A stretch of DNA of 44,629 nt from an uncultured Oscillospiraceae bacterium (GCA_900539695.1 UQDG01000018.1:1-44629), one strand, 5' to 3'; positions 9,001 through 17,433 are shown, numbered from the stretch's first letter. Made by a program: numbers and translations. Notes: generated by a model from the letters alone, not told the origin.

Positions 9001-9935
9001 TGGCGCTCGCCGTCATCCACCTCTTTCTGTCCATCCGCCAACTGTCGTTTGCCGTCGGCCAATTCGGCGGCAGCGTCGGCCAGCTGTTGGTCGGCATCCG
9101 CTTTGGCGTCGTTGTACTCAGCCCAGGCATCATCCAGCTCGGCACGGGCATCAGCGATGATGCCGTCATAGCGGGCTTCACACCGGGCATCGGCGATGGC
9201 CTCGACGTTGGCCTTGACCGTATCAATATTGGTTTGGTAGCCATCGCCCAGGCTGTCCTGCTCCAACGCGCCTTCGGCGGTCAGGTAGACTTCGGTGTAG
9301 GCTTCGTAGGCGAAATCCTGCTGGGGGATGTAGAGCACCAGCTTGACCGTGCCGTTGCCCACGCTGGCGGGCTCACGCTCAAAGCTGAAATAGTTGGCGT
9401 TGTGTACGATGCCCACGACGGTGTACTCGGTGGTGCTCAGCTTGGTGTCCAGATCTTCGTTGGCTTTGTCCACCACCAGCTTTGTGCCCACGGTGTAGGT
9501 AGATTGCTTTTTGGTGTAGCTGGCTTCGATGACGCACTCGCCGGACTTTTCCGGCAGGCGGCCCTCGACGAGGTTCAGCTGGTTGATGGTGTTATTCTCC
9601 GGCACAGGCAGGCTGTGGACGCGGCTGACGACGGTGTCACCGTCCACCTCCACCAGCAAATCTGCCGAGTAGCCCGGCTGCACCTGGCGAACGCCCTCCA
9701 CCTGGCGCAAGGCATCCACATCCTCATCGGTCAGGCCCAGGGTGGAGACGATGCGCAGGTCGTAGAAGTTGCCATCATCCATATAACGTTCCATCGACTC
9801 TTTCATATCGATGGGCGTGGCGTTCAGCCCGGCCAGGAAGCCGACGCCCAGCGCCACGATGGCAAAGACGGCGGCAAACCGGCTGGCGGTGCTTTTGAAG
9901 GTCCGCAGGGTATTTTTGCGATAACTGCGTGTCAT
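6069..9935 (-). CDS. Giant FtsX-like ABC permease with long extracellular coiled coil
   Basis: A 1288-residue permease. TM1 is at ~17-40, followed by an extracellular MacB-PCD-like domain (to ~235). Then comes a very long helical region (~245-730) built of Gln/Ala/Asp repeats such as AQLxDG, KQLADG and QYxDGLAQ, interrupted at ~411-575 by a helical segment of different composition. The first FtsX core follows (TMs ~755-880), then TM ~925-947, a second extracellular domain, and a terminal FtsX core (TMs ~1155-1178, 1208-1234, 1251-1275). This is the two-FtsX-domain architecture of Gram-positive transporters with exaggerated coiled-coil stalks. The start codon directly follows the ATPase stop (TAAATG). 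Such systems work as mechanotransmission devices or exporters rather than classical importers; the cargo here is unknown. Confidence 0.9.
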   Translation of the reverse strand: MTRSYRKNTLRTFKSTASRFAAVFAIVALGVGFLAGLNATPIDMKESMERYMDDGNFYDLRIVSTLGLTDEDVDALRQVEGVRQVQPGYSADLLVEVDGDTVVSRVHSLPVPENNTINQLNLVEGRLPEKSGECVIEASYTKKQSTYTVGTKLVVDKANEDLDTKLSTTEYTVVGIVHNANYFSFEREPASVGNGTVKLVLYIPQQDFAYEAYTEVYLTAEGALEQDSLGDGYQTNIDTVKANVEAIADARCEARYDGIIADARAELDDAWAEYNDAKADADQQLADAAAELADGKRQLADGQKEVDDGERQYADGLNELTSNEALLNDGAAQLANAEAQLKDAEAQLQAGEDELAANAPKLEAARKQLEDGQAQYEAGLKQYNDGLAQIETAEKQLADAKAQLDANADAYQQGIAAIAEKLGVDAAQVDAFIGWLAQNCDANGTQPPQTVEELWQAIQNYGGLTIPAGLTQEQVDAIRAQANDLLAAIDEIPADTLPEEQQQRLQEARTYIAAVADAADPAAMQTALQNAVDWARQFAPELPDDIRDKLNAAVEAWWASLPEDSKAQLEELVSGVGQLTQYRLGLLQYEQGAAQLAAARAELEANAPKLATAKAQLDDGWKQYYDGLAQYEDGKKQLAAARAQLEDGWATLQDKKVQMANARRQIDDAKGQLSDARKKLDDAKTAIAENLQKLRDGEIEYEDAKAEAEKALADARAQIEDGEAALNDVEYPTWYVWDRSKNVSYASFTANVDKLTAITTIFPVFFFLVAALVVSTTMTRMVEEERLQIGTLKALGYSGAAIMQKYLIYAFTAAAAGTVAGLAVGFKAFPSIIWSAYELMYYMPSIATPWRLSQALLAGGTLILLTMGITALACRTTLQEDPAALMLPRAPKAGKRILLERITPLWRRLPFSWKVTCRNLLRYKKRFWMTVIGVAGCTSLLVAGFGISDSLNSIITKQYGDIYHYDMMTIVTKQEATESGPVYDYLYNNENVTDSLTVAMESTRQDGPNGEMDVYLMVPQAVDKFAEFADLHERLSRKAVPLGQQGVVVNEKMAKTLGVKAGDTITLTNSDDKTADFTVSGVCEHYVSNYVYFSPAVYEAGFGEAPAYNAIMSILPEDTQEARDTLSADLLAMDNVASLNFTQDNVKQVLNMLNSIDAVVVLIIVCAASLAFVVLYNLSNINIAERVKEIATIKVLGFYDPEVYAYVNRESVALTLIGTLLGLAGGIALHSFVITTVEVDAVMFGRQIYPQSFAYAIALTLLFSTLVNLVMQRLLKRISMVESMKAPE

Positions 9936-10643
9936 TTACCACTCGATCCTTTCCACGGGGGTGGGGTTGGGGTTCACGGTCTGATCTACCACCCGGCCGC
10001 TGTTGATACGGATGACCCGGTCCGCCATAGCGGCCAGAGCGCTGTTGTGGGTGATGACGATGACGGTGCGCCCCTGTTTGCGGCAGGTGGCCTGCAGCAG
10101 GGCCAACACCTGCTTGCCGGTTTTGTAGTCCAGCGCGCCGGTAGGCTCATCACAAAGCAGGATCTTTGGGTTTTTGGCCAGCGCACGGGCGATGGAGACA
10201 CGCTGCTGTTCGCCGCCGGAAAGCTGTGCCGGGAAGTTGTTTTTGCGGTCCGCCAGGCCCACCTCATCCAGCACGGTGTCGGCATCCAGCGGGTCGCGGC
10301 AGATCTCGGCGGCCAACTCCACATTTTCCCGCGCGGTCAGGTTCTGCACGAGGTTATAAAACTGGAACACGAAGCCCACATCATAGCGGCGGTAGGTGGT
10401 CAGCCGCTTTTTATCAAAGCCGCTGACCTTCTCGCCGTCCAGCAGGATGGTGCCCTCGTCGCAGGTATCCATGCCGCCCAGCATATTCAGCACGGTGGTT
10501 TTGCCCGCGCCGGAAGGGCCGAGGATGACGCAGAACTCCCCCTTTTGGATCTCAAAGCTCACGTGATCTGATGCAGCGATACGGGTATCGCCCATCTGGT
10601 AATATTTACACACATTGTCAAACAACACATAAGGCTGTGGCAT
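9936..10643 (-). CDS. MacB/LolD-type ABC ATPase
   Basis: A 235-residue ATPase with Walker [10 protein letters not shown] (~42-50), the Q-loop, signature [10 protein letters not shown] (~143) and Walker [13 protein letters not shown] (~165), all canonical for the MacB/LolD/FtsE-like group that pairs with FtsX-type permeases. AGGAG lies upstream of ATG 10643. It is the first gene of a two-gene operon; the stop codon and permease start are contiguous, so the two are surely co-translated. It powers the permease at the cytoplasmic face. Confidence 0.95.
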   Translation of the reverse strand: MPQPYVLFDNVCKYYQMGDTRIAASDHVSFEIQKGEFCVILGPSGAGKTTVLNMLGGMDTCDEGTILLDGEKVSGFDKKRLTTYRRYDVGFVFQFYNLVQNLTARENVELAAEICRDPLDADTVLDEVGLADRKNNFPAQLSGGEQQRVSIARALAKNPKILLCDEPTGALDYKTGKQVLALLQATCRKQGRTVIVITHNSALAAMADRVIRINSGRVVDQTVNPNPTPVERIEW

Positions 10644-10675
10644 GCTAAAACTCTCCTATTTTTTAAAGTAGCTTT

Positions 10676-10704
10676 AGTATAGCAGATTTGCAGGGAAATG
10701 TCGT
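10676..10704 (-). promoter_or_regulatory. Promoter of the ATPase-FtsX operon
   Basis: Minus strand: ACGACA (10699-10704), 17 nt, TATACT (10676-10681). The -35 matches consensus at four of six positions. The start would fall about 25-30 nt before the start codon region. Confidence 0.55.
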
Positions 10705-10720
10705 GAATGAATTTTAAAAT

Positions 10721-11242
10721 TTATTTTTCTACCATTTCCGTCGGCTCTATCCCCAGATATGGCAGGGCCTTTTGCAGGATCTCGGCGCAGACGGGGCCGG
10801 AGAGGGCGCCGCCGCTGGTGGTCCAGCTGTGGGGTTCATCCAGGCAGATCAGCACCGCCAGCCGTGGGGCCTCGATGGGCGCGACCGCCACAAAGCTGGC
10901 AATGCGGGCGCCCTCGTTTTTGCTGTCCAGCTTTTGGCTGGTGCCGCTTTTGCCGCCCACACGGTAGCCGGGCACCGCCGCCCGGGTGCCGGTGCCTTTG
11001 GTGACCACCCCTTCCATCAGCTTGCACATCGTGGCGCTGGTTTCAGCCGAAATGACCTGCCGCTTCTCTGTAGGTTCTACCTCTTTTATTATTGTACCGT
11101 CCGGGGCGGTAATGCGCTGTACAACATAGGGCTGCATCAGCCGCCCGCCGTTGACCACAGCGCACACCGCTGTAAGCATCTGCAGATAGCTGACCTTGCT
11201 GCTTTGGCCGAAGGAACAGGATGCCAGTTCCACCGGACCCAT
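10721..11242 (-). pseudogene. Penicillin-binding protein transpeptidase, C-terminal remnant
   Basis: The frame encodes ~173 residues matching only the last third of a class B PBP transpeptidase domain. It has the typical SFGQSSKVSYLQM segment, the ANGG-like VNGGRLMQPYVV, the KSGTSQK box (KTG motif) and the closing strand region. The SxxK nucleophile motif, the SxN motif and all of the N-terminal membrane anchor are absent. Upstream sequence runs straight into the malQ terminator with no PBP homology in any frame, and no convincing ribosome binding site precedes the ATG. It cannot be an active transpeptidase. I read it as a 5'-truncated relic of a duplicated or disrupted PBP gene. Confidence 0.8.
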
Positions 11243-11250
11243 CCTGCAGC

Positions 11251-11300
11251 AAAAACAGGATAAGGCCCCCGGCGGTTTGCCGAGGGCCTTACCCTGTTTG
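11251..11300 (-). terminator. Terminator downstream of malQ
   Basis: Long stem: AAACAGGATAAGGCCCCCGG on the left arm pairs, with two mismatches, with the arm ending at 11299. On the minus strand the stem is followed by TTTTT. It closes the maltodextrin operon. Confidence 0.85.
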
Positions 11301-11368
11301 CAAGAAAGAAACGATAGAAAAAAGAGAAGAAATCCGGGTCATCACCGCGATACGGCACGGCCCTTATA

Positions 11369-12901
11369 TCAGACGGACAGGGAATCCGCCGGATCCTGGG
11401 TTGCATCCTCCGAAGCGGCTTCTGCGGGCAGGCGGCCGTACAGCTCCATCAGATGGTTGAGCTTTTGCGCCAGCGCCGGGGTGAAAGCACCCGGCAGTGC
11501 GCGCCAGCACCAGTTGCCGCCCAAGGTGGACGGCGTGTTCATGCGGGATTCATGCCCCAGACCCAGCACATCCTGTGCCTGCACCACGGCCAGATCGGCC
11601 GTGCTGGCCCAGACACCGCGCATCATACCCCAGTGGTAACCTTCCTTTTTGGTCAGATTCAGGTACTCTACGGCACGGTCGGTGTCGGTCTTATCGGCGG
11701 TGGCAAACCAGCCCTGTACAGGCTCGTTGTCATGGGTGCCGGTGTAGGCCACGCAGTTGGTGGGATAGCTGTGGGGGCGGTAGTCGCCGCCGTCGCGGCT
11801 GTCAAAGGCGAATTCCAGCACTTTCATGCCGGGGTACTCGCACTTGGCCAGCAACTCGCGCACATCGTCGGTCAGGAAACCCAGGTCCTCGGCAATGATG
11901 CGGGGGCTGCCCAGTTCCTTTTTAACGGCGGCAAACAGGCTGTAGCCTGGGCCGGTGCGCCAGCGGCCATGCTCGGCGGTCTTGTCGCCGTAAGGGATGG
12001 CGTAGTACCCGGCGAAGCCGCGGAAGTGATCGATGCGCAGGAGATCGTAGATGCTGCACAAGTGGCGGATGCGGCGCACCCACCAGCGGTAGCCGGTAGC
12101 GGCCATGGCGTCCCAATCAAACAGCGGGTTGCCCCACAGCTGGCCGGTGGCGGAGAAACCATCCGGCGGGCAGCCGGCCACCTCGATAGGCAGCAGGTTT
12201 TCGTCCAGCTGGAACTCCTGCGGGCTGCTCCATACATCCACACTGTCCGCCGCTACGTAGATGGGCAGGTCGCCGATGATCTCGACGCCCCGGGCATTGG
12301 CGTAGGCTTTCAGTTTTTTCCACTGGGTGTAGAAGAGATACTGCACAGCCTGCCAGAAATCGATGCTCGCCTTATGATAGCGGCGGGCCTTATCCAGATC
12401 GGCCGGTTTGCGCAGGCGCAGCGGGCGTTCCCACTCCAGCCAGGACTTACCGCCGTGGGCATCTTTCAGTGCCATGAACAGGGCGTAGTCCGGCAGCCAG
12501 AAAGCGTTGTCCGCCAAAAACTGCTCGTAATCCTCTGGGGGGTTGGCCAGCAGACGGGCGCAGGCGCGGCGTAGGACGGGGTAGCGCTTCTCGTACAGTA
12601 CACCATAGTTGATGCAGTCGGGCGTGCTCTCCCAATCGATTGTGCGGTACTCCTCGGGCGTAAGCAGCCCGGCCTCGGCCAGCTGGTCAAGATCGATAAA
12701 GTAGGGGTTGCCCGCGAAGGTGGAGAAGGATTGATAGGGGCTGTCGCCGTAGCTGGTAGGACAAACCGGCAAAATCTGCCAGTAATGCTGCCCTGCCGCA
12801 TGCAGGAAGTCCACAAATTCACGGGCCGCAGCCCCCATGGTACCGATACCGCCGGGGGACGGCAGGCTGGAAATCGGCAGTAAAATACCGCTGGTTCTCA
12901 T
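11369..12901 (-). CDS. malQ: 4-alpha-glucanotransferase (amylomaltase, GH77)
   Basis: A 510-residue GH77 enzyme of usual length. It transfers alpha-1,4-glucan segments between maltodextrins and releases glucose, in the cytoplasm. The N-terminus has the family signature (SGILLPISSLPSPGGIGTMG). The nucleophile Asp is in LRIDHFRGF (~289), the acid/base Glu in IIAEDLGF (~337) and the third carboxylate in GTHDNEP (~390). It is the last gene of the operon, 46 nt after the permease gene; a GAGGT site precedes ATG 12901. Together with the importer and the GH13 enzyme at 19410 it forms a complete route from imported maltodextrin to glucose. Confidence 0.95.
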   Translation of the reverse strand: MRTSGILLPISSLPSPGGIGTMGAAAREFVDFLHAAGQHYWQILPVCPTSYGDSPYQSFSTFAGNPYFIDLDQLAEAGLLTPEEYRTIDWESTPDCINYGVLYEKRYPVLRRACARLLANPPEDYEQFLADNAFWLPDYALFMALKDAHGGKSWLEWERPLRLRKPADLDKARRYHKASIDFWQAVQYLFYTQWKKLKAYANARGVEIIGDLPIYVAADSVDVWSSPQEFQLDENLLPIEVAGCPPDGFSATGQLWGNPLFDWDAMAATGYRWWVRRIRHLCSIYDLLRIDHFRGFAGYYAIPYGDKTAEHGRWRTGPGYSLFAAVKKELGSPRIIAEDLGFLTDDVRELLAKCEYPGMKVLEFAFDSRDGGDYRPHSYPTNCVAYTGTHDNEPVQGWFATADKTDTDRAVEYLNLTKKEGYHWGMMRGVWASTADLAVVQAQDVLGLGHESRMNTPSTLGGNWCWRALPGAFTPALAQKLNHLMELYGRLPAEAASEDATQDPADSLSV

Positions 12902-12947
12902 AAAAATACTGACCTCTTTCTAATGGAATATACTTTCGGGCCCTCTA

Positions 12948-13796
12948 TCAACCCTTAACCGCACCGGCCACAACACCGTCGATGATGTACTTCTGGCAGG
13001 CCAGGTACAGCACAATGACGGGGATGACCGTGATCATAATGCAGGCCATCATGGGGGCCATCTCGACCTTGCCATAACTGCCGCGGAAATACTGGATGGC
13101 CATGGGAATGGTACGGAACTGCTTGATGTCCAGCACCAGGGTGGGCAGCAGATAGTCATTCCAGACCCACATGGTTTCCAGGATGGCAGTGGAGATCATC
13201 GTCGGCTTCAGGATGGGGCAAACCACTTTGAAGAAGATCTGCAGCGGGTTGCAGCCGTCGATCATGGCGGCTTCCTCAATGGCGATGGGCATCGACTTGA
13301 CAAAGCCGGTGAACATGAACACCGCCAGACCGGCGCCGAAGCCCAGATAGATGATGCAGATGTTGTAGGGGTTGTTCAGTTTGAGGGTATCTGCCGTTTT
13401 GGCCAGGGTGAACATGACCATCTGGAACGGCACGATCATGCTGAAGACGCACAGGTAATACATGCCCTTGGAGAGCACGCCCTGCACACGGGTGATGTAC
13501 CATGCGCACATCGAGCAGCAGAGCAAGATCAGCGCGACGGAGGAGATCGTGATGATGAAGCTGTACCACAGCGAGGAGAGGAAGTCCATCTCCGTGATGC
13601 CGTAGATGTAGTTTTTCAGACCCACGAAGGTCTCGGCGGTGGGCAGCTCGAAGGCGTGAGTGGTGGTGATGGCACGCTCGGTCTTGAGCGAGTTCATCAA
13701 AATCATGAACACCGGGTACATCCAGAGGATGCAGACGATGGTAAGCACGACCGACAGCACCGAGTTGATGCGGCGATCCTTAGCAGTTTTGCCCAT
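12948..13796 (-). CDS. Carbohydrate ABC transporter permease, MalG type
   Basis: A 282-residue permease with six hydrophobic segments. The EAA loop (EEAAMIDGCNPLQIFFKVVCP, ~180-200) docks the ATPase. Length and C-terminus (DGVVAGAVKG) are typical of the MalG/LacG family. Its ATG overlaps the stop of the MalF-type gene (TAATG). No ATPase gene is in the operon. In Firmicutes a shared MsmK-type ATPase encoded elsewhere commonly energises such importers, and that is the likely case here. Confidence 0.93.
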   Translation of the reverse strand: MGKTAKDRRINSVLSVVLTIVCILWMYPVFMILMNSLKTERAITTTHAFELPTAETFVGLKNYIYGITEMDFLSSLWYSFIITISSVALILLCCSMCAWYITRVQGVLSKGMYYLCVFSMIVPFQMVMFTLAKTADTLKLNNPYNICIIYLGFGAGLAVFMFTGFVKSMPIAIEEAAMIDGCNPLQIFFKVVCPILKPTMISTAILETMWVWNDYLLPTLVLDIKQFRTIPMAIQYFRGSYGKVEMAPMMACIMITVIPVIVLYLACQKYIIDGVVAGAVKG

Positions 13797-14647
13797 TATT
13801 GCTGCACCTCCTTAGAGCGGGTGAAATGGAGCTGGAGCAGAGAGATAACGACCACGAAGAGGAAAAAGACCATAGCCTTGGCCTGGCCGATGCCCTTCCA
13901 CTGGGGTCCCGAGCGGGCGTAGAACGTATCATAAATGTTGTACGCCAGCATCATGGACTGCTTGGCCGGTTCGCCAGCCGTCAGAGAGAGGTTCTGGTCG
14001 AACAGCTTGAAGGAGTTGGTCAGCGTCAGGAAGGTGCAGATCGTCACGCTGGGCATGACCATGGGAACCTTGATCTTAAAGAGGATCTGGCGGGAGGTAG
14101 CGCCGTCGATGCGGGCCGCTTCGATCAGATCGGTGGGCACGTTCTGCAAACCGGCAATGTAGATGATCATCATGTAGCCGATCTGCTGCCAGCACATCAG
14201 GATGATGAGGCCCCAGAAGCCGTAGGTGGCGTTCAGCGCGAGCAGCGGCTTGCCCAGGGCAGAAAGGATGCCGTTGAGCAAAATCTGCCAGATGTAGCCC
14301 AGCACGATACCGCCGATCAGGTTCGGCAGGAAGAAGATCGTGCGGAATGCGTTGGTGCCGCGCATGCCGCGGGTAAGCAGCAGTGCGATGCTGAAAGCCA
14401 GCACATTGATAAGCACGGTGGACACGATGGTGAAAGCCGCCGTGAACCAGAACGCATGGGTGAAGGTATCATCGATCCAGATCATTTTGTAGTTGTTAAG
14501 GCCGACGAGCTGCACGTTTTTAACGGTAGTGAACTTGCAGAAGGACAGCCCCGCGCCCCAGATGAAAGGCCACACAAAGCCGATAATAAAGGCAATCAGC
14601 GTTGGCAGCACAAAGACGGGCCAGTAGCGTTTTATGGCTTTTTCCAT
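13796..14647 (-). CDS. Carbohydrate ABC transporter permease, MalF type
   Basis: A 283-residue permease with six membrane segments and an EAA loop (EAARIDGATSRQILFKIKVP, ~180-200). It lacks the extra periplasmic loop of enteric MalF, as in Gram-positive sugar permeases. AAGGGGG precedes ATG 14647. It is preceded by a hairpin terminator that separates it from the binding-protein gene, and is translationally coupled to the next permease. Confidence 0.93.
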   Translation of the reverse strand: MEKAIKRYWPVFVLPTLIAFIIGFVWPFIWGAGLSFCKFTTVKNVQLVGLNNYKMIWIDDTFTHAFWFTAAFTIVSTVLINVLAFSIALLLTRGMRGTNAFRTIFFLPNLIGGIVLGYIWQILLNGILSALGKPLLALNATYGFWGLIILMCWQQIGYMMIIYIAGLQNVPTDLIEAARIDGATSRQILFKIKVPMVMPSVTICTFLTLTNSFKLFDQNLSLTAGEPAKQSMMLAYNIYDTFYARSGPQWKGIGQAKAMVFFLFVVVISLLQLHFTRSKEVQQ

Positions 14648-14691
14648 AGGAAAGCCCCCTTTTCAGATTCTCTTTCTTGCTTCGTTTCGTT

Positions 14692-14725
14692 AAAAAAAGC
14701 GGGGCGGGCGATTTCCGCCCGCCCC
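14692..14725 (-). terminator. Intra-operon terminator/attenuator between binding protein and permeases
   Basis: A perfect 10-bp stem (14701-14710 with 14716-14725, GGGGCGGGCG arms) with a 5-nt loop is followed on the minus strand by seven T residues. It should stop most transcripts after the binding-protein gene, leaving partial readthrough for the permeases and malQ. Confidence 0.85.
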
Positions 14726-14754
14726 ACAGGTATTGCGTTTTAGGTTTATTGGGA

Positions 14755-16116
14755 TTATGCAGCAGCGTTCAAAGCAGCCTCGCTTGCCCAGCCATCCACG
14801 AAGGCGGTGACAACATCATCCCAGCTGCCGGTACCGGCGGCGTAAGCGGTCAGAGCAGAACCAACGCCGTTCTTCCAGTTCTCGGAAGGCATGGTGGAGA
14901 AGTTCCAGGCCACGGGGGTCTTGCCCTCAGCGGTCATTTCATTGTCGACCTTGACGAAGAGGTTCGGGGACTCAGCAGCAGCCTTGAAGGGGATAACAAA
15001 GCCCATGTCGTCGGCCATAGCCTTGGTGCCTTCGTCAGAAGAAACACACCAGTAGATGAAGTCCAGAGTAGCGTTGATGTCGTCCTCGCTGGCTTCCTTG
15101 TTGACGCACCAGTAGTTCTCGGTGCCGGTGCACAGGCCCTGGTTGGCTTCGTCGCCGACGCCAACGTAGATGGGCATCATGGTCAGGTCGTCATCGGTGA
15201 AGGGCTTGCCATCGCCGACCAGGTTGTTGTACTCCCAAGAACCATTCTGGAAGAAGACGGCCTCGTTGTTCAGGAACTCATTGCGGCTGTCGTCGCCGGT
15301 CTTGCCAGCCAGCTCAGCGGGATCGCAGGTGGAGTTGTTGATGTACAGATCAAAGATGTCTTTGTAGTTGTCGAGGTAGGTGCCCTTGATGGCGTCGGTG
15401 TTATTGATGCCGTCTGCCTGATACTCGAAGTAGATGGGCAGGTTAGCCAAGTGGGTCTTGAAGCGCCAGTCAGAAGAACCATCCATGCCGGCGGAGGTGA
15501 ATGCAGCGAAGCCAAGCTCGTCCTTGCGGGCGGTGATGTCCTCGGCAACCTTCTTCAGGTCGGCAAAGCTCTTGATGTCGTCCACGCTGTAACCAGCCTT
15601 TTCCAGCAGGGTCTTGTTGGTGATCAGACCGTAGCTCTCGATAACGTAACCGATGCCCAGGGTGGCGTCGCCGTCCTTCAGGGCGTAGGAATCGCTGGTC
15701 AGCTCACCGGCGATCTTGGAGCCGGACAGGTCGTAGCAGTAGTCCTTCCAGCTGGCCAGACCGACAGGGCCGTTGACCTGGAACAGAGTGGGCGCATCGC
15801 TCTTGGCCATCTCGCTCATCAGGGTGGTCTCGTACTGGCCGGAAGCAGCGGTCACGACGGTGACGGGAACGCCGGTCTCCTCGGTGTACTTAGCGGCCAG
15901 ATCCTGCCAGGCTTCATCCTGCTCGGGCTTGAAGTTCAGGTAGTAGACCTTGCCGGCTGCATCAGCAGTAGCAGCGGTAGAGGTGGAGTCAACAGCGGAT
16001 GCGGTGCTGTCAGCAGTGGAAGCGGCGGTGGAAGAAGCGCTGCTGCCGCAGCCTGCCAACAGGCCGAGGGCCATGGCGGAGGCCAGGCTCAAAGAAAGGG
16101 TCTTTTTTGCATTCAT
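14755..16116 (-). CDS. Sugar-binding lipoprotein of the maltodextrin-type ABC importer
   Basis: A 453-residue extracellular solute-binding protein, family 1. The N-terminus is a lipoprotein signal (KKTLSLSLASAMALGLLAGC) with lipobox LLAGC; Cys ~22 would be lipid-anchored. A Ser/Ala/Thr linker follows, then the two-lobed binding domain. AAGGAGG lies upstream of ATG 16116. It is the first gene of the operon with the two permeases and malQ. The maltodextrin specificity is inferred from malQ and from the operator shared with the GH13 gene; other alpha-glucans are possible. Confidence 0.92.
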   Translation of the reverse strand: MNAKKTLSLSLASAMALGLLAGCGSSASSTAASTADSTASAVDSTSTAATADAAGKVYYLNFKPEQDEAWQDLAAKYTEETGVPVTVVTAASGQYETTLMSEMAKSDAPTLFQVNGPVGLASWKDYCYDLSGSKIAGELTSDSYALKDGDATLGIGYVIESYGLITNKTLLEKAGYSVDDIKSFADLKKVAEDITARKDELGFAAFTSAGMDGSSDWRFKTHLANLPIYFEYQADGINNTDAIKGTYLDNYKDIFDLYINNSTCDPAELAGKTGDDSRNEFLNNEAVFFQNGSWEYNNLVGDGKPFTDDDLTMMPIYVGVGDEANQGLCTGTENYWCVNKEASEDDINATLDFIYWCVSSDEGTKAMADDMGFVIPFKAAAESPNLFVKVDNEMTAEGKTPVAWNFSTMPSENWKNGVGSALTAYAAGTGSWDDVVTAFVDGWASEAALNAAA

Positions 16117-16164
16117 GGTCGTTTTCCTCCTTCAATTAAGAAAACAAGTTAGATCCAAGTGAGT

Positions 16165-16178
16165 GAATTCGTTTGCGC
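16165..16178 (-). promoter_or_regulatory. Candidate LacI/MalR-type operator (shared motif)
   Basis: Read on the minus strand this is GCGCAAACGAATTC. The almost identical GCGCAAACGATTTC lies at the start of the GH13 transcript (19354-19367). The GCAAACG core resembles LacI/GalR-family half-sites. It lies about 30-40 nt downstream of the predicted start, a roadblock position. No LacI-family regulator gene is in the window. Confidence 0.55.
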
Positions 16179-16211
16179 AATTCGAATACATTTTCCGTTC
16201 GGATTGCCTAT

Positions 16212-16240
16212 ATTATACATGGTGCCTTTTCAAAAATCAA
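16212..16240 (-). promoter_or_regulatory. Promoter of the sugar ABC operon
   Basis: Minus strand: TTGATT (16235-16240), a 17-nt spacer and a perfect TATAAT (16212-16217). The 5' leader to ATG 16116 is about 90 nt. The remaining upstream sequence to 16385 is AT-rich with several TTGCGCA-like words and no gene. Confidence 0.75.
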
Positions 16241-16387
16241 CCCGTTTTTGTCGATATTGCCCAAGTTTGTAAGTTGTTATGAAACTAGCGCGCCACAATT
16301 GTGCACATTTACTCCATATTTGCGCATTTTGTGTCATAGACCATTGCGCAAGTTGCGCGTGCGGCAGGTTTCGACAGGTACAAAATT

Positions 16388-16418
16388 CCCGGAGCAGCCG
16401 AGATCGATGCTGTTCCGG
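16388..16418 (-). terminator. Terminator of the glycolipid transferase operon
   Basis: CCCGGAGCAGC (16388-16398) pairs with GCTGTTCCGGG (16408-16418), 10 of 11 positions. On the minus strand it is followed by AATTTTG. It lies just past the stop of the glycosyltransferase at 16433. Confidence 0.7.
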
Positions 16419-16432
16419 GGCGGAAAAAGGAT

Positions 16433-17428
16433 CTATAATGTTTTATATAATTCCAATAATTGTGCTCCAATACGGGGTAGTGCCCGTTCCTCTGCGGTTT
16501 GGCGGGCGGCTGCGGCAGTATCGGGGAGTTTGTGCTGCAAAAGTGCCTGCAAGCGGGTGGGCAGGTCCTGCGTGGTGCGGTAGGTGTGGACGTTTACGCT
16601 GTCCCGCAGCCAGCCGCGATAGGCCGGGATGTCCCGCACCAGCGTAGGCGTTGCGCAGGCCAGGGCTTCTAATATCACGATGCCCTCGGTCTCCTCATAG
16701 CTGCAAAACAAAAAGGCGTCCGCCCCGCAGTAGGCCGTGCGCAGCTCTGCCTGGGAGAGAAAGCCCGGAAACCGCAGGTTTTCCGGTGCATCCGCCATGG
16801 CGGCTTTGACGTTATGCGGCACAAGGTGCGGGTCGGTGTAGCCGAACCACAAAAACTGCACCTGCGGCATTTTGCGAGCCAGCGCAATAAAATCCAGTAT
16901 CCCTTTGCGCTGCATATAATGCCCTACGCTGATGACCACGGACTTATCCGCCGCCAGGCGGTACTTTTCCCGCAGGATGGACCGGCTGGCGGGGTTGGGG
17001 GCAAAAAACCGGGTATCCACGCCGTTGGAAAGCGGCACGATGGTCGGGCGCAAACGGTAACCTGCCAGTTCTTTGGCTGAGTAGGGCGTGGGTGTAATGA
17101 TGAGGTCCGCCTGATTATAGCACAGCCGCAGCCATTGTTTGAAAAGCGGCGCCAGCAAGTTGGAGCCGGTGAAGGAGTTGCGGAAGTCCTTCTCGGTAGA
17201 ATGGCCGTACCAGATGACCTTTTGCCCCCGGCGGCGGGCATGGCGTGCCGCCCAAAGTGATACCGGCAGCACGGTGTTGATGTGTACCACCTCGGCACGA
17301 CAGTCCCAATCGGTGACGACGTGTACGCCGGCGCTTTCCAGCGCCGCCCGCTGGTGTTTGGCTGCCTGCCCTACCCCGCTTTTGCTGACCAGCGCCAGCG
17401 AGCCGCTATAAATATGTACGGTGCGCAT
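16433..17428 (-). CDS. Family 1/4 glycosyltransferase, CpoA-like
   Basis: A 331-residue GT-B glycosyltransferase. ATG 17428 is chosen because GGAGGTGAAC lies directly upstream, although the frame stays open for 28 more codons. The N-terminus (LVSKSGVGQAAKHQRAAL) resembles streptococcal CpoA and other enzymes that add the second sugar to monoglucosyl-diacylglycerol. The C-terminal half has the GT4 nucleotide-sugar region (LRFPGFLSQAEL; CSYEETEGIVILEALAC, ~245-260) with the EX7E pattern. It is last in a three-gene operon, 5 nt after the VTT gene. I infer a membrane glycolipid transferase; the sugar donor is not predictable. Confidence 0.85.
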   Translation of the reverse strand: MRTVHIYSGSLALVSKSGVGQAAKHQRAALESAGVHVVTDWDCRAEVVHINTVLPVSLWAARHARRRGQKVIWYGHSTEKDFRNSFTGSNLLAPLFKQWLRLCYNQADLIITPTPYSAKELAGYRLRPTIVPLSNGVDTRFFAPNPASRSILREKYRLAADKSVVISVGHYMQRKGILDFIALARKMPQVQFLWFGYTDPHLVPHNVKAAMADAPENLRFPGFLSQAELRTAYCGADAFLFCSYEETEGIVILEALACATPTLVRDIPAYRGWLRDSVNVHTYRTTQDLPTRLQALLQHKLPDTAAAARQTAEERALPRIGAQLLELYKTL

Positions 17429-17433
17429 GGCGT

